A stretch of DNA of 64,000 nucleotides, from the NCBI RefSeq assembly GCF_014191545.1, contig NZ_AP023361.1:772501-836500 (forward strand). Reading direction: 5' to 3'. This stretch comes from Terrihabitans soli (lineage in GTDB: Bacteria; Pseudomonadota; Alphaproteobacteria; Rhizobiales; Methylopilaceae). A model generated the notes under the pieces. It made no database searches and was not told the origin of the DNA. It saw only the letters and a list, made by a program, of their open reading frames with translations. Position numbers and translations under genes: made by a program. Positions 18,013 through 27,219 of the stretch are shown one piece after another (positions within the stretch are counted from its first letter, which is position 1; the number at the start of each line of letters is the position of its first letter).

Positions 18013-18941
18013 CCCGCAAGCCTCTCGCTGCGGGTTTCATTCGGGCTCTCGGTCAGCTGCGTATAAAGCGACAGCAGCGCCTCGGAGGGCGGACGGTCGG
18101 TGCGGTGCAGCGCGGTCGACCAGCCAAGCGGACCCGCGATCCGGCGCACGGATTCGCGATGCGCGGCAAGCCGCAGCGCATAGTCCTCGCGCAGATCCTG
18201 GGCGCGGCCCAACGTGAAACGGGTCATGATCTCGGGGTCTATGAATTCAGTACGTCCCGAGAACGGGAAGGTTTCCTCGGCCGGGTCGGAAATCGCCAGG
18301 AGATGTCCGCGCGCGCCATTGCCGGCAAGGCCGCGGACGGCGGTTGCGATCTCCTGTTCGGGCTCGAGGAAATCGCCGATCAGGACGGCTTCCGAGAGCT
18401 GCGAGAGCGGGCGCGGTGCCGGCATCTGTTCGTCCGGAGGCGCGGCGAGCAATTGCTGGGCGAGAATATCGACGGCCCTGCGGCTTGCGGTCGGCGCGCC
18501 AAGGCCGATGAGTCCCACGCGTTCGCCGCCGCGCACCAGAAGATCGGCGAGCGCCAAAGTCATGATCACGGCGCGTTCAAGCTTGGAGTCGGTTGCGAGA
18601 TCGGATTTGAACGCCATCGAGCGCGAACGGTCGATCCAGATGAAGACAGTGTGCGCGGCTTCCCATTCCTGTTCGCGCACATACAGATGATCGCCGAGTG
18701 CCGAACGGCGCCAGTCGATGCGTGAGGCACTTTCGCCCTGCGAGTAGCGGCGGAACTGCCAGAAGTTTTCGCCGACGCCGGCGCGCCTGCGCCCGTGCAG
18801 GCCGTGAATGATCGAGGCGGAGGTGCGGCGCGCGGCAACGACAAGCCGCGGCATCGAGGCCGCAAGCAGATGGGCCGCCGCACTGTGGCGCGGCGCAACC
18901 GCCACTTCGTCTTCGGTGAGCGTGCGCGCCCGGACCATCAC
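18009..18941 (-). CDS. DUF58 domain protein (vWA-like), second gene of the moxR operon
   Basis: 310 aa, cytosolic. The DUF58 signature is clear: GVGENFWQFRRYSQGESASRIDWRRSA, then VREQEWE and a vWA metal site IWIDRSRSMAF (DxSxS). It follows moxR with a two-base gap and overlaps the next gene by four, so all four proteins are made as a unit. DUF58 proteins generally pair with MoxR ATPases. Two adjacent ATGs (18941, 18938) could start it. Confidence 0.92.
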   Translation of the reverse strand: MMVRARTLTEDEVAVAPRHSAAAHLLAASMPRLVVAARRTSASIIHGLHGRRRAGVGENFWQFRRYSQGESASRIDWRRSALGDHLYVREQEWEAAHTVFIWIDRSRSMAFKSDLATDSKLERAVIMTLALADLLVRGGERVGLIGLGAPTASRRAVDILAQQLLAAPPDEQMPAPRPLSQLSEAVLIGDFLEPEQEIATAVRGLAGNGARGHLLAISDPAEETFPFSGRTEFIDPEIMTRFTLGRAQDLREDYALRLAAHRESVRRIAGPLGWSTALHRTDRPPSEALLSLYTQLTESPNETRSERLAG

Positions 18942-18943
18942 CC

Positions 18944-19951
18944 TCAGCCGATCCGCCCCGTAAGACGGCTGATGATGTCGGAGATTGTCTGGCCTTCGGC
19001 GCGCGCTGCGAAGGTCAGCGCCATACGGTGCTTGAGGATCGGTTCGGCAAGTTCGATCACATCATCGACCGAGGGTGCATAGCGGCCATCGACCAGAGCT
19101 TTGGCGCGAACCGCGAGCATCAGCGACTGCGAGGCGCGCGGGCCGGGGCCCCATGCGATCAGCGGCGCGATTTTCGGATCGGCGCTTTCGGGGCGCGCCG
19201 AGCGCACGAGATCGAGGATCGCATCGACAACGCTGTCGCCGACGGGCAGGCGGCGAATGAGGCGCTGTGCCGCAAGAAGCTCGTCGGTCTTCATCGCCTG
19301 GCGCGGACGCGTTTCTTCGGCGCCTGTGGTTTCCAGAAGAATGCGCCGCTCGTCGTCGCGGCCGGGATAGGCGACATCGATTTGCATCAGGAAGCGGTCG
19401 AGCTGCGCTTCGGGAAGCGGATAGGTGCCTTCCTGTTCGAGCGGGTTCTGCGTTGCCAATACATGGGACGGACGCGGCAGGTCGTAGCGCACGCCGGCGA
19501 CGGTGACGTGATGTTCCTGCATCGCCTGCAGCAGCGCCGACTGGGTGCGCGGCGAGGCGCGGTTGATTTCGTCGGCCATCAGAAGCTGTGCGAAGATCGG
19601 GCCGGCGAGGAAGCGGAAGCTGCGCGTGCCTTTGACGCCTTCTTCGAGAACTTCAGAGCCCAAAATATCGGACGGCATGAGATCGGGCGTGAACTGGATG
19701 CGACGTCCGTCGAGTCCGAGCACGACGCCGAGCGTCTCGACGAGCTTGGTTTTGGCAAGGCCCGGCACACCGACGAGAAGCGCATGCGCGCCGCACAGGA
19801 CCGTGAGCAGCGCCCGTTCGACCACGAGCTCCTGACCGAAGATCACCTCGCCGAGGGCTTCCTTGGCGGCGGTAACCTGGGCGATCGTTTGTTCGGCATT
19901 GCGGAGGATGGCGTCATCGAGGGACTGGGCTTTGCTGCTGCTGCGGCTCAT
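18944..19951 (-). CDS. MoxR-family AAA+ ATPase
   Basis: 335 aa. Walker A is GVPGLAKTKLVE, Walker B LLMADEINRA, sensor 1 ATQNPLEQEGTYPLPEAQLDRF, and the arginine-finger region LLQAMQEHHVTV is present. MoxR ATPases act as chaperones that remodel or load metal into vWA-containing partners; three vWA-type genes lie directly downstream on the same strand. The first gene of the operon; its promoter must lie in the 187-base gap before 20139, where I see no clear -35/-10 pair. Confidence 0.94.
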   Translation of the reverse strand: MSRSSSKAQSLDDAILRNAEQTIAQVTAAKEALGEVIFGQELVVERALLTVLCGAHALLVGVPGLAKTKLVETLGVVLGLDGRRIQFTPDLMPSDILGSEVLEEGVKGTRSFRFLAGPIFAQLLMADEINRASPRTQSALLQAMQEHHVTVAGVRYDLPRPSHVLATQNPLEQEGTYPLPEAQLDRFLMQIDVAYPGRDDERRILLETTGAEETRPRQAMKTDELLAAQRLIRRLPVGDSVVDAILDLVRSARPESADPKIAPLIAWGPGPRASQSLMLAVRAKALVDGRYAPSVDDVIELAEPILKHRMALTFAARAEGQTISDIISRLTGRIG

Positions 19952-20138
19952 CGGAACTCCTTAAAATGCAATCCACGCAACTTCCGGGCCGCACTCCGCG
20001 CAGCGCTTGCATGGCTTATGTACCTTCAGGGTATGGTGCGGGTTTGAAAAGGGCGAGAACGTGACGTCCCACAGGCGCTTCCGCCCGATGTGCCGAGGCG
20101 TTTCGTCATAATCGCGTGTCATAAACCGCCGGGCTGTC

Positions 20139-20423
20139 ATGATCCGTTCAATACTGCCTGCCATTGTCCTCTTCCTTTTGCCTTTTGCTGTGTATTTTCT
20201 GTGGCTTGGGCTGAAGAGGCGGAGCGTCGCCGGGACCGAAATCCCGGTTAGCGGCAAATATCTCGCTTGGGCAACCGGGCTAGGCATGCTGCTGGCGGCT
20301 GGCGCATTTGTGATCTTCGGCGACTTCCGGGGAGCCGACCCCGATGCCGTCTACTTCCCGCCGGTCTATGAGGGGGGAAAGGTCACGCCCGGTCATTTCG
20401 AGCCGCGGGAGAAGGCCAAGTGA
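20139..20423 (+). CDS. DUF6111-family small membrane protein
   Basis: 94 aa with two membrane helices (IRSILPAIVLFLLPFAVYFLWL and YLAWATGLGMLLAAGAFVIF) and a soluble C-terminal tail (YFPPVYEGGKVTPGHF). Such proteins recur upstream of cca in Hyphomicrobiales; function unknown. Its stop overlaps the GTG start of cca (GTGA). Confidence 0.85.
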   Translation: MIRSILPAIVLFLLPFAVYFLWLGLKRRSVAGTEIPVSGKYLAWATGLGMLLAAGAFVIFGDFRGADPDAVYFPPVYEGGKVTPGHFEPREKAK

Positions 20424-21601
20424 CCGAGGCTGTGAAAGCGCTTCTGGCCGATGCAGGCGTGCGCCGCATGTTCGAGGTCTTCGACGGCGGGGGTGAGGAG
20501 ACGCGGATCGCCGGCGGCGCGGTGCGCGACGCCTTGATCGGCCGCGTGCCGCCGGAGGTCGATTTCGCAACGACCGCCGTGCCGGAGGAGATTGTGCGCC
20601 GCGCCGCCGCTGCCGGCTTGAAATCGGCGCCGACCGGCATCGAACACGGCACTGTCACCATCATCATCGACGGCCATCCGTTCGAGATCACAACGCTCCG
20701 CCGCGATGTCGAGACCGATGGCCGCCACGCCAAAGTCGCGTTCGGCCGCGATTGGGCGGAGGATGCGCAGCGGCGGGACCTCACGATCAACGGTCTGTTT
20801 CTCGACGGCGAAGGCAAGGTTCACGATTTCGTCGGCGGCGAGGGCGATCTTAAAGCGCATCTTGTGCGCTTTATCGGCGACGCGAAGACGCGCATCCGCG
20901 AAGACTACTTACGCATCCTGCGCTTCTTCCGCTTCACGGCGCGCTATGGCGAAGGCACGCCGGATGCAGAGGCGATGTCGGCCGCCATCTCCGAACGGCA
21001 CGGTCTCGACCAGCTGTCGCGCGAGCGCATCCGCGCCGAGCTTCTAAAATTTCTGATGACGCCGCGCGCGGCCGAGCTTGCAAAGCTGATGGCCGATGCG
21101 GGATTTCTCGGACAGGTCTTGGGCGGTGTTGCGCGGCCGCGCCGTCTTGCGCGCCTCCTCGAGAGTGCGCCCGAGGCCGATGCAGTGCAGCGCCTCGGCG
21201 CGCTCGCGCTGTTCATCGAAGACAATGCCGAGCGATTGCGCGAGCGGCTGCGTCTGTCGAATGAGGAAACCGCGCGGCTGAAAAGCATGGCGGGCGGGCC
21301 GGTGCCGACCGGAGCGGATGAGCGCGCATTGAAAGCTCTCCTCTATCAACTCGGCCCTGCGCTTTATCATGACCGCGTTCTCTTCACTGGCGCAGGTTCC
21401 GAGGCCCGTTCGCTCACCGAGCGCTGGACCGCGCCGAAATTTCCGGTGAGCGCCGCCGATCTCATCGCGCGCGGTGTCGCCAAAGGCCCGCATCTCGGCG
21501 CGGCGCTCGCGCGTATAGAGAAGGATTGGATCGCGGCGGGATTTCCCGACGACAAAAAATCCATCGACCGGCTGACGACGAACGGTCTGGCAGCCGTCTA
21601 G
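20420..21601 (+). CDS. cca: CCA tRNA nucleotidyltransferase
   Basis: Adds or repairs the 3' CCA end of tRNA. 393 aa, start GTG at 20420 coupled to the upstream gene. Class II nucleotidyltransferase head: GGAVRDALIGRVPPEVDFATTAVPEE (GG then DxD-type EVDFA), RRD at LRRDVETDGRHAKV, the EDAQRRDLTINGLFLD signature, then DYLRILRFFRF (EDxxR region) and poly-A polymerase-like helical body. C-terminal region is the short form, without an HD domain. Confidence 0.94.
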   Translation: MTEAVKALLADAGVRRMFEVFDGGGEETRIAGGAVRDALIGRVPPEVDFATTAVPEEIVRRAAAAGLKSAPTGIEHGTVTIIIDGHPFEITTLRRDVETDGRHAKVAFGRDWAEDAQRRDLTINGLFLDGEGKVHDFVGGEGDLKAHLVRFIGDAKTRIREDYLRILRFFRFTARYGEGTPDAEAMSAAISERHGLDQLSRERIRAELLKFLMTPRAAELAKLMADAGFLGQVLGGVARPRRLARLLESAPEADAVQRLGALALFIEDNAERLRERLRLSNEETARLKSMAGGPVPTGADERALKALLYQLGPALYHDRVLFTGAGSEARSLTERWTAPKFPVSAADLIARGVAKGPHLGAALARIEKDWIAAGFPDDKKSIDRLTTNGLAAV

Positions 21602-21640
21602 AACCCGCCTATATTGTTCGCGGTGGGACGGAGATCGGCA

Positions 21641-22147
21641 ATGAGAACACCGTTTCTTGCAGCAGCTTTTCTGATGGCCTCTGTGTTCGCCGCCGCTGCG
21701 GATGTGCGGGTGCGCGTGGACAGCGATGTGCACGGCGCCGACAGCATCGCGCGCTATATCGAGCGCCTCGGGACGGAATATCTCGCTCCCAACCAGAAGC
21801 TAGACATCACCATTCTCGATTACAAACGCTCGCGCGGCGGGTTCGGTGGCGGCTTCAGCGACCCGTTCACCCGTCCATACGGTTTTTATCGCGGCTACGG
21901 TTATGGCCCGCGCTACGGCTGGCGCGATCCGTTCTATGGTTTCGGCGGCTATGATCGCGGGCGTCCCGGCCATCTGACGGTGCAGTATTTGCTGCGCGAG
22001 AGGGGCAAGGTGATCGCCTCCAATATCGAGACCATCACAAGCTGGAACGACAGCTTCGGCTATGGCGGCGGCGTTTCGAACGATCGCAGCGAAGTGCGGC
22101 GCTGGTTCCGCAAGAGATTCCGTGCGGGCGAGCGCGGAGATTCATGA
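21641..22147 (+). CDS. Exported Gly/Tyr-rich protein (DUF3016-like)
   Basis: 168 aa from the ATG at 21641, which has a GGAGATCGG ribosome site; the frame is open 27 bases further. The signal peptide MRTPFLAAAFLMASVFAAAA is followed by ADVRVRVDSDVHGADSIARYIERLGTEYL and a repeat-like central stretch rich in Gly, Tyr, Arg and Phe (about residues 60-105). The LTVQYLLRERGKVIASNIETITSW segment resembles DUF3016-type proteins, but I hold that loosely. ATGA overlap with the next gene. Confidence 0.72.
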   Translation: MRTPFLAAAFLMASVFAAAADVRVRVDSDVHGADSIARYIERLGTEYLAPNQKLDITILDYKRSRGGFGGGFSDPFTRPYGFYRGYGYGPRYGWRDPFYGFGGYDRGRPGHLTVQYLLRERGKVIASNIETITSWNDSFGYGGGVSNDRSEVRRWFRKRFRAGERGDS

Positions 22148-22659
22148 ATCGCATGCGACGCTTGCTGCGCAAGTTTGGCATTTTCATTCTGGGTGTCGTC
22201 GTCGGCATCGTGATCGGCCTTGCGGCCGGTCTTATCGTCTTCCCCTTCGTCTTTGCTCCGCCGCCCGCGGTCGAACAGCGGACCGAAGCCGACAAAACAA
22301 GGCTGGCGTCCGGTCTCTTTATTCACGCCGATCCGTCGGACGCGGTGCATTGGGGTAAAGGCGGCGTTGCGCTGTTTGATGGCGCCGTCTTCCTCGAAAG
22401 CGATTTCGAAGTCGGGCCCGGCCCCGCCTATCACGTCTATCTTTCGGAGAGCAGTGCGGAGGAGCTTCGCCGCGCTGACGACAAGAACGCGCTGGCGCAG
22501 TCAGGCCTGCGGGTCGATCTCGGCCGTTTGCGCGCCTTTCAGGGCAGTCAGCGCTATGCGCTGCCCCCTGGCGAGGACGCGAGCAAATATTCTTCGGTCA
22601 CGGTCTGGTGTCAGGCCTTCAAGGTCCTGATCACAGTCGCAGATCTCAAAAAGCCTTAG
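22144..22659 (+). CDS. DM13-domain membrane-anchored protein
   Basis: 171 aa. A basic N-terminus and one membrane helix ([25 protein letters not shown]) anchor a periplasmic DM13-like domain: [25 protein letters not shown], a [10 protein letters not shown] strand, [12 protein letters not shown] and the C-terminal [12 protein letters not shown] with the conserved Cys. DM13 domains are proposed to take part in redox or electron transfer. The ATG overlaps the previous stop (ATGA). Ends four bases inside the convergent hemF stop. Confidence 0.82.
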   Translation: MNRMRRLLRKFGIFILGVVVGIVIGLAAGLIVFPFVFAPPPAVEQRTEADKTRLASGLFIHADPSDAVHWGKGGVALFDGAVFLESDFEVGPGPAYHVYLSESSAEELRRADDKNALAQSGLRVDLGRLRAFQGSQRYALPPGEDASKYSSVTVWCQAFKVLITVADLKKP

Positions 22660-23552
22660 GGCCATTTCACCACGGGCGGCATTGACGACAGGATGGAGTC
22701 GACATTGCCGCCGGTCTTCAGGCCGAAGATCGTGCCGCGATCGTAAAGCAGGTTGAACTCGACATAGCGGCCGCGGCGCACGAGCTGTTCCTCGCGGTCG
22801 GCCTCGGTCCAGGGTGTATTGACGTTGCGGCGCACGAGTTCCGGATAGATGGCCAGGAAGGCGTCGCCCACGGATTTGGTGAAGGCAAAGTCGGCGTCGA
22901 AATCGCCGGAGTCCAGCCAGTCGTAGAAAATGCCGCCAATGCCGCGCGGCTCACCCCGGTGCTTTAGGAAAAAGTATTCGTCGCACCAGTCCTTGTAGCG
23001 TTTGTAGTCGGCGACCTTGTGCCCGGCGCAGGCCTTTTCATAGGCGGCATGGAAGTCGCGGCTGTCGCGGTCGTCCTGGGTGCGGCGCCGGTCGAGCACG
23101 GGCGTGAGATCGCCGCCGCCGCCGAACCAGCTCTTGGTGGTGCGCACATGGCGGGTGTTCATATGCACCGTCGGCACGTTGGGATTGCGCGGATGGGCGA
23201 TCAGCGAAATGCCCGACGCCCAGAAGCGGGGGTCTTCCTCGGCGCCGGGGATCTGGCCGCGGAATTCGGGCGAGAACTCGCCATGGACGGTCGAGACATG
23301 GACGCCGCATTTTTCGAAGACGCGGCCCTTGAGGATGGACATGACCCCGCCGCCGCCGTCCGCCCCGGAATGGTCTTTCCTCTGCCAGGGGGTGCGGACG
23401 AAGCGTCCGGCTTCAAGCCCCTCATTGCCGGGGGCGGAGCCGGCTTCGTCTTCCAGGGTCTCGAAAGCCGCGCAGATTCGGTCCCGGAGGGATTCGAACC
23501 AGGGAGGCGTCGTGAGATGGGCTTGGGTCTTGGTGTCCATGGCGGCAGGCAT
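22656..23552 (-). CDS. hemF: Oxygen-dependent coproporphyrinogen-III oxidase
   Basis: Converts coproporphyrinogen III to protoporphyrinogen IX using O2, late haem biosynthesis, cytosol. 298 aa from the ATG at 23552 (another ATG four codons in, 23540). Family blocks are intact: [75 protein letters not shown] and [22 protein letters not shown]. Oriented away from petABC, which consumes haem, across a shared 330-base spacer. Confidence 0.95.
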   Translation of the reverse strand: MPAAMDTKTQAHLTTPPWFESLRDRICAAFETLEDEAGSAPGNEGLEAGRFVRTPWQRKDHSGADGGGGVMSILKGRVFEKCGVHVSTVHGEFSPEFRGQIPGAEEDPRFWASGISLIAHPRNPNVPTVHMNTRHVRTTKSWFGGGGDLTPVLDRRRTQDDRDSRDFHAAYEKACAGHKVADYKRYKDWCDEYFFLKHRGEPRGIGGIFYDWLDSGDFDADFAFTKSVGDAFLAIYPELVRRNVNTPWTEADREEQLVRRGRYVEFNLLYDRGTIFGLKTGGNVDSILSSMPPVVKWP

Positions 23553-23882
23553 ATAGCAGGTTTAGGGCAGGAGGCTTTGATCGGCCTCAAGGGGGCCGGC
23601 CGCAAGCCGGGAGAGGGGCAAGGGCCGGGCCGGTTTCGGTAGTCCTTCTAGTCTTTTGGCGTGGCCCTTTAAGCTTTGGACCGGGTTCAATTTCGCGCAA
23701 ATGCGGTCAAAAGTGAAAAACACCTGGGGACGTGAAATCCCCAGCTATGAACCTTCCGTGCGGCATGATGTCGTGCGGAAAGCCGCACTCTGGACAAATA
23801 CCAATCTGCGAGCCAAAAACGCGGCCAATTAACGGATGCACGGGGGCGTGTGTCCGGAAGAATCCGCTCCTTATAGAGTGGC
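23553..23882. promoter_or_regulatory. hemF/petABC divergent control region with two hairpins
   Basis: 330 bases without a gene. Two perfect hairpins lie on the petA side: CTGGGGA / TCCCCAG (23724-23730 and 23738-23744) and GTGCGG-AAAG-CCGCAC (23773-23788). The stretch 23690-23860 is more AT-rich than its surroundings. Neither hairpin is followed by a T run, so leader structure or protein sites are likelier than termination. No firm -35/-10 pair could be assigned. Confidence 0.45.
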
Positions 23883-24482
23883 ATGATCAGCCGATACTGG
23901 CCGAGAGAGGGCACCCAATTGGCGACGCCGAGTCTGGTTGAACCCACCCGCCGCGATTTCCTTTACATCGCCACCGGCGCCATTGCCGCCGTCGGCACCG
24001 CGGCCACCGTGTGGCCCTTCATTTCGCAAATGAATCCCGACGCTTCGACGCTGGCGCTGGCATCGACCGAAGTCGACGTTTCGGCGATCGCCGAAGGTCA
24101 GGCCATCACCATCAAATGGCGCGGCCGGCCGGTCTTCGTGCGTCACCGCACGGCCAAGGAGATCGAGGACGCCAAGGCTGTCCCGATGTCCGAGCTCGTC
24201 GATACCGATGCGCGCAATCCGAACCTCAAGGGCGAATCGACCGAGGCGACGGATGCGAACCGCGCGGCGGCCGGCAAGGAACCCTGGCTGATCATGATCG
24301 GCACCTGCACCCATCTCGGCTGCGTTCCGATCGGCCTCTCGGGCGATTTCGGCGGCTGGTTCTGCCCGTGCCATGGTTCGCACTACGATACCGCGGGACG
24401 TATCCGCAAAGGCCCGGCGCCGGAAAACCTGCATATCCCGCCGTACGAATTCACCAACGACACCACGATCCGGATCGGTTGA
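23883..24482 (+). CDS. petA: Ubiquinol-cytochrome c reductase, Rieske iron-sulfur subunit
   Basis: Rieske 2Fe-2S subunit of the cytochrome bc1 complex; the domain shuttles electrons from ubiquinol to cytochrome c1 at the periplasmic face. TAT-type anchor [17 protein letters not shown]; cluster ligands in CTHLGC and CPCHGSHYD. The ATG at 23883 gives 199 aa. A TTG at 23919 ([14 protein letters not shown]) has a better ribosome site, GAGAGAGG 8 bases before it, and gives 187 aa, nearer the usual length, so it may be the true start. First gene of petABC. Confidence 0.95.
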   Translation: MISRYWPREGTQLATPSLVEPTRRDFLYIATGAIAAVGTAATVWPFISQMNPDASTLALASTEVDVSAIAEGQAITIKWRGRPVFVRHRTAKEIEDAKAVPMSELVDTDARNPNLKGESTEATDANRAAAGKEPWLIMIGTCTHLGCVPIGLSGDFGGWFCPCHGSHYDTAGRIRKGPAPENLHIPPYEFTNDTTIRIG

Positions 24483-24514
24483 CCGGGGCCCCTGGCCTTT
24501 AAGGCGAGACAGCG

Positions 24515-25792
24515 ATGAGCGGACATTCCACGTTTGAGCCTAAAAATCCGGTCGTGAAGTGGCTTGAGGCAAGGCTGCCTATTCTCAGCCTCGCCCACGG
24601 CTCCTTCGTGGCCTATCCGGTGCCGCGCAATCTGAACTATTTCTGGACCTTCGGCGCGATCCTCTCGGTCATGCTGGTCGTCCAGATCGTGACCGGCGTC
24701 GTTTTGGCCATGCACTACACGCCGCATGTCGATCTCGCCTTCAATTCCGTCGAGCACATCATGCGCGACGTGAACTATGGCTGGCTGATCCGCTACATGC
24801 ATGCGAACGGCGCCTCGATGTTCTTCGTCGCCGTCTACATCCATATCTTCCGCGGCATCTATTACGGCTCCTACAAGGACCCGCGCGAAGTTCTCTGGAT
24901 CCTCGGCGTCGTCATCTTCCTTCTGATGATGGCAACGGCCTTCATGGGCTATGTGCTGCCTTGGGGTCAGATGTCGCTGTGGGGCGCCATCGTCATCACC
25001 AATCTGTTCTCGGCGCTTCCCTTCGTCGGCGAGCACATCACGACCTGGCTGTGGGGCGGTTTCGCCGTCGACAATCCGACGCTCAACCGCTTCTTCTCGC
25101 TGCATTACCTGCTGCCCTTCATGATCGCCGGCGTTGTCGGCCTGCATATCTGGGCGCTGCATGTCACCGGCCAGAACAACCCGACCGGCGTTGAAGTGAA
25201 GTCCTCGTCCGACGTGGTGCGGTTCACGCCCCATGCGACGCTGAAGGACGCCGTCGGCGTCGTCTTCTTCCTGATCTTCTTCTCGTGGTTCATCTTCTAT
25301 GTGCCGAACTTCCTCGGCCATGCGGACAACTACATTCGCGCCAATCCCCTGCAGACGCCGGCGCACATCGTTCCGGAATGGTACTTCCTGCCGTTCTACG
25401 CGATCCTGCGTGCCATCCCGTCCAAGCTCGGCGGCGTGCTTGCGATGTTCGGCGCGATCGTCGTGCTGTTCTTCCTGCCCTGGCTCGACACTTCGCGCGT
25501 CCGTTCGGCGAACTACCGTCCGCAGTACAAGGTGTTCTTCTGGATCTTCGTCGCGGTCTGCCTCGGCCTCGGCTATATCGGCGGCATGCCGCCGGAAGGC
25601 TGGTACGTGTTCTTCGGGCGCCTGTTCACGATCTACTACTTCGCCCACTTCCTGATCATCCTGCCGCTGCTCGGCTGGCTTGAAAAACCGCTGCCGCTGC
25701 CGGCTTCGATCACCGAAGCGGTGCTGGCGAAGAAAGGCGGCGCGGCTGCCGCGCCCAAAGGATCAGTCCATGCGCCGGACCGGGGAGTCTGA
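24515..25792 (+). CDS. petB: Cytochrome b subunit of bc1 complex
   Basis: Eight-helix membrane subunit with the two b haems and quinone sites. 425 aa. Key features are the paired His residues in the helices around [11 protein letters not shown]...[12 protein letters not shown]...YIHIFRG and [23 protein letters not shown], and the Qo-site [12 protein letters not shown] motif (PEWY). 32 bases after petA. There is no fusion to cytochrome c1, unlike the fbcH genes of some Bradyrhizobium relatives. Confidence 0.97.
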   Translation: MSGHSTFEPKNPVVKWLEARLPILSLAHGSFVAYPVPRNLNYFWTFGAILSVMLVVQIVTGVVLAMHYTPHVDLAFNSVEHIMRDVNYGWLIRYMHANGASMFFVAVYIHIFRGIYYGSYKDPREVLWILGVVIFLLMMATAFMGYVLPWGQMSLWGAIVITNLFSALPFVGEHITTWLWGGFAVDNPTLNRFFSLHYLLPFMIAGVVGLHIWALHVTGQNNPTGVEVKSSSDVVRFTPHATLKDAVGVVFFLIFFSWFIFYVPNFLGHADNYIRANPLQTPAHIVPEWYFLPFYAILRAIPSKLGGVLAMFGAIVVLFFLPWLDTSRVRSANYRPQYKVFFWIFVAVCLGLGYIGGMPPEGWYVFFGRLFTIYYFAHFLIILPLLGWLEKPLPLPASITEAVLAKKGGAAAAPKGSVHAPDRGV

Positions 25793-25793
25793 G

Positions 25794-26633
25794 ATGTCCA
25801 AGCTCTCCGTTACGCTGAAGGCCGCAGGTCTTCTCCTCGCGCTCTCGGTCCCGGCTTTTGCCGCGGGCACCGCCGAGCATCCGCATAAGGAGCATTGGAG
25901 CTTCGGCGGCATATTCGGTCATTATGACCGGGCGCAGCTGCAGCGCGGCTTCAAGGTCTATCGCGAGGTCTGCTCCTCGTGCCACGGCCTGACGCTCGTC
26001 TCGTTCCGCAACCTCATGGAAGAGGGCGGTCCGAGCTTCACCGAAGGCCAGATCCGTCTGCTCTCGGCCGAATACAAGATCACCGACGGTCCGAACGAGA
26101 CCGGCGAGATGTTCGAACGTCCCGGCCGTCCTTCGGACCGCTTCCCGGCGCCGTTCCCGAACGAGCAGGCCGCGCGTGTGTCCAATGGCGGCGCCTATCC
26201 GCCGGATTTCTCGGTGCTCGCCAAGGCGCGCACCTATGAGCGCGGCTGGACCAATGGCTACATCATCTGGGATTTGATCACCGGCTATCAGGAGCACGGC
26301 GCGGATTACATCCATTCGCTGCTCAACGGCTATGACAAGCCGGTTCCGGCGGAGCACACCGTCCCGCAGGGCTCGCACTACAATCCGTTCTTCCCGGGCG
26401 GCAATATCGCGATGCCGAAGCCGCTCAATGACGGCCAGGTCGAATACACCGACGGCACGCCGACGACGATCGATCAGTATTCGCGCGACGTCACTGCGTT
26501 CATGATGTGGGCCGCCGAGCCGCATCTCGAAGCCCGCAAGCGCATGGGTTTCATGGTTCTCATCTTCCTCGGCGTGTTCGCCGCTCTCGTCTACTTCACC
26601 AAGAAGAAGGTGTGGAGCGACGTGGCGCACTGA
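25794..26633 (+). CDS. petC: Cytochrome c1 subunit of bc1 complex
   Basis: Periplasmic c-type cytochrome that passes electrons to soluble cytochrome c. 279 aa from ATG 25794, one base after the petB stop. Signal peptide LKAAGLLLALSVPAFAAG, haem motif CSSCH in YREVCSSCHGL, axial Met likely in the GGNIAMPKPL segment, and a C-terminal anchor FMVLIFLGVFAALVYFTKKKVW. The open frame extending upstream to 25680 overlaps petB and is spurious. Confidence 0.96.
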   Translation: MSKLSVTLKAAGLLLALSVPAFAAGTAEHPHKEHWSFGGIFGHYDRAQLQRGFKVYREVCSSCHGLTLVSFRNLMEEGGPSFTEGQIRLLSAEYKITDGPNETGEMFERPGRPSDRFPAPFPNEQAARVSNGGAYPPDFSVLAKARTYERGWTNGYIIWDLITGYQEHGADYIHSLLNGYDKPVPAEHTVPQGSHYNPFFPGGNIAMPKPLNDGQVEYTDGTPTTIDQYSRDVTAFMMWAAEPHLEARKRMGFMVLIFLGVFAALVYFTKKKVWSDVAH

Positions 26634-27172
26634 TGTCCGCCGCGGAGGAAATCGCAGCCCTCATCCGGGCGATCCCGGATTACCCCAAGCCCGGGATCAT
26701 GTTCCGGGACATCACGACTCTGCTGCAGGACCCGCGAGGGCTGAAGCTGTCGGTCGACGGCATCGCCGAAGCTTTCAAGGACGACCACATCGATCTCGTC
26801 GCCGGCATCGAGGCGCGGGGCTTTATTCTCGGCGGCGCGGTCGCCCATGAACTCGGCAAGGGCTTCGTCGCGATCCGCAAAAAGGGCAAGCTGCCCTCCG
26901 TCACGCTCAGCCAGGAATATGCGCTCGAATACGGCGTCGATTCCGTTGAGGTCGATGTGGACGCCTGCAAGCCCGGCCAGCGGGTTCTCGTCATCGATGA
27001 TCTGATCGCCACCGGCGGCACGGCCGAAGCCAGCCTCGGTCTTGTGCGCCGTCTTGGCGGCGTTGTCGTCGGTGCAGGCTTCGTCGTCGATCTGCCGGAA
27101 CTCGGCGGGGCGCAGCGTCTTCGCGATGCGGGCGTCAATGTGCAGAGCCTCGTCACGTTCGCGGGACACTGA
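26633..27172 (+). CDS. apt: Adenine phosphoribosyltransferase
   Basis: Salvages adenine plus PRPP to AMP, cytosol. 179 aa, standard length. PRPP loop VLVIDDLIATGGTA, adenine-site region ARGFILGG and the RKKGKLP flexible loop. The ATG overlaps the petC stop in TGATG, so it is translationally coupled to the bc1 operon, a position seen in several Hyphomicrobiales. Confidence 0.95.
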   Translation: MSAAEEIAALIRAIPDYPKPGIMFRDITTLLQDPRGLKLSVDGIAEAFKDDHIDLVAGIEARGFILGGAVAHELGKGFVAIRKKGKLPSVTLSQEYALEYGVDSVEVDVDACKPGQRVLVIDDLIATGGTAEASLGLVRRLGGVVVGAGFVVDLPELGGAQRLRDAGVNVQSLVTFAGH

Positions 27173-27219
27173 CGGCGCCCGTCACCCGCACTCACCTCGG
27201 CTGAGGAAAGGTGGACGGC

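Noticed and set aside
23480-23505. A tRNA T-loop-like string (GGTTCGAATCCC) followed by GGGACC on the minus strand
   Set aside because: It lies inside hemF and encodes PWFESLRDR in frame; there is no cloverleaf around it.
24383-25648. 421-codon minus-strand open frame
   Set aside because: Antisense to petB; long antisense frames are common in GC-rich coding DNA and this one has no recognisable domain.
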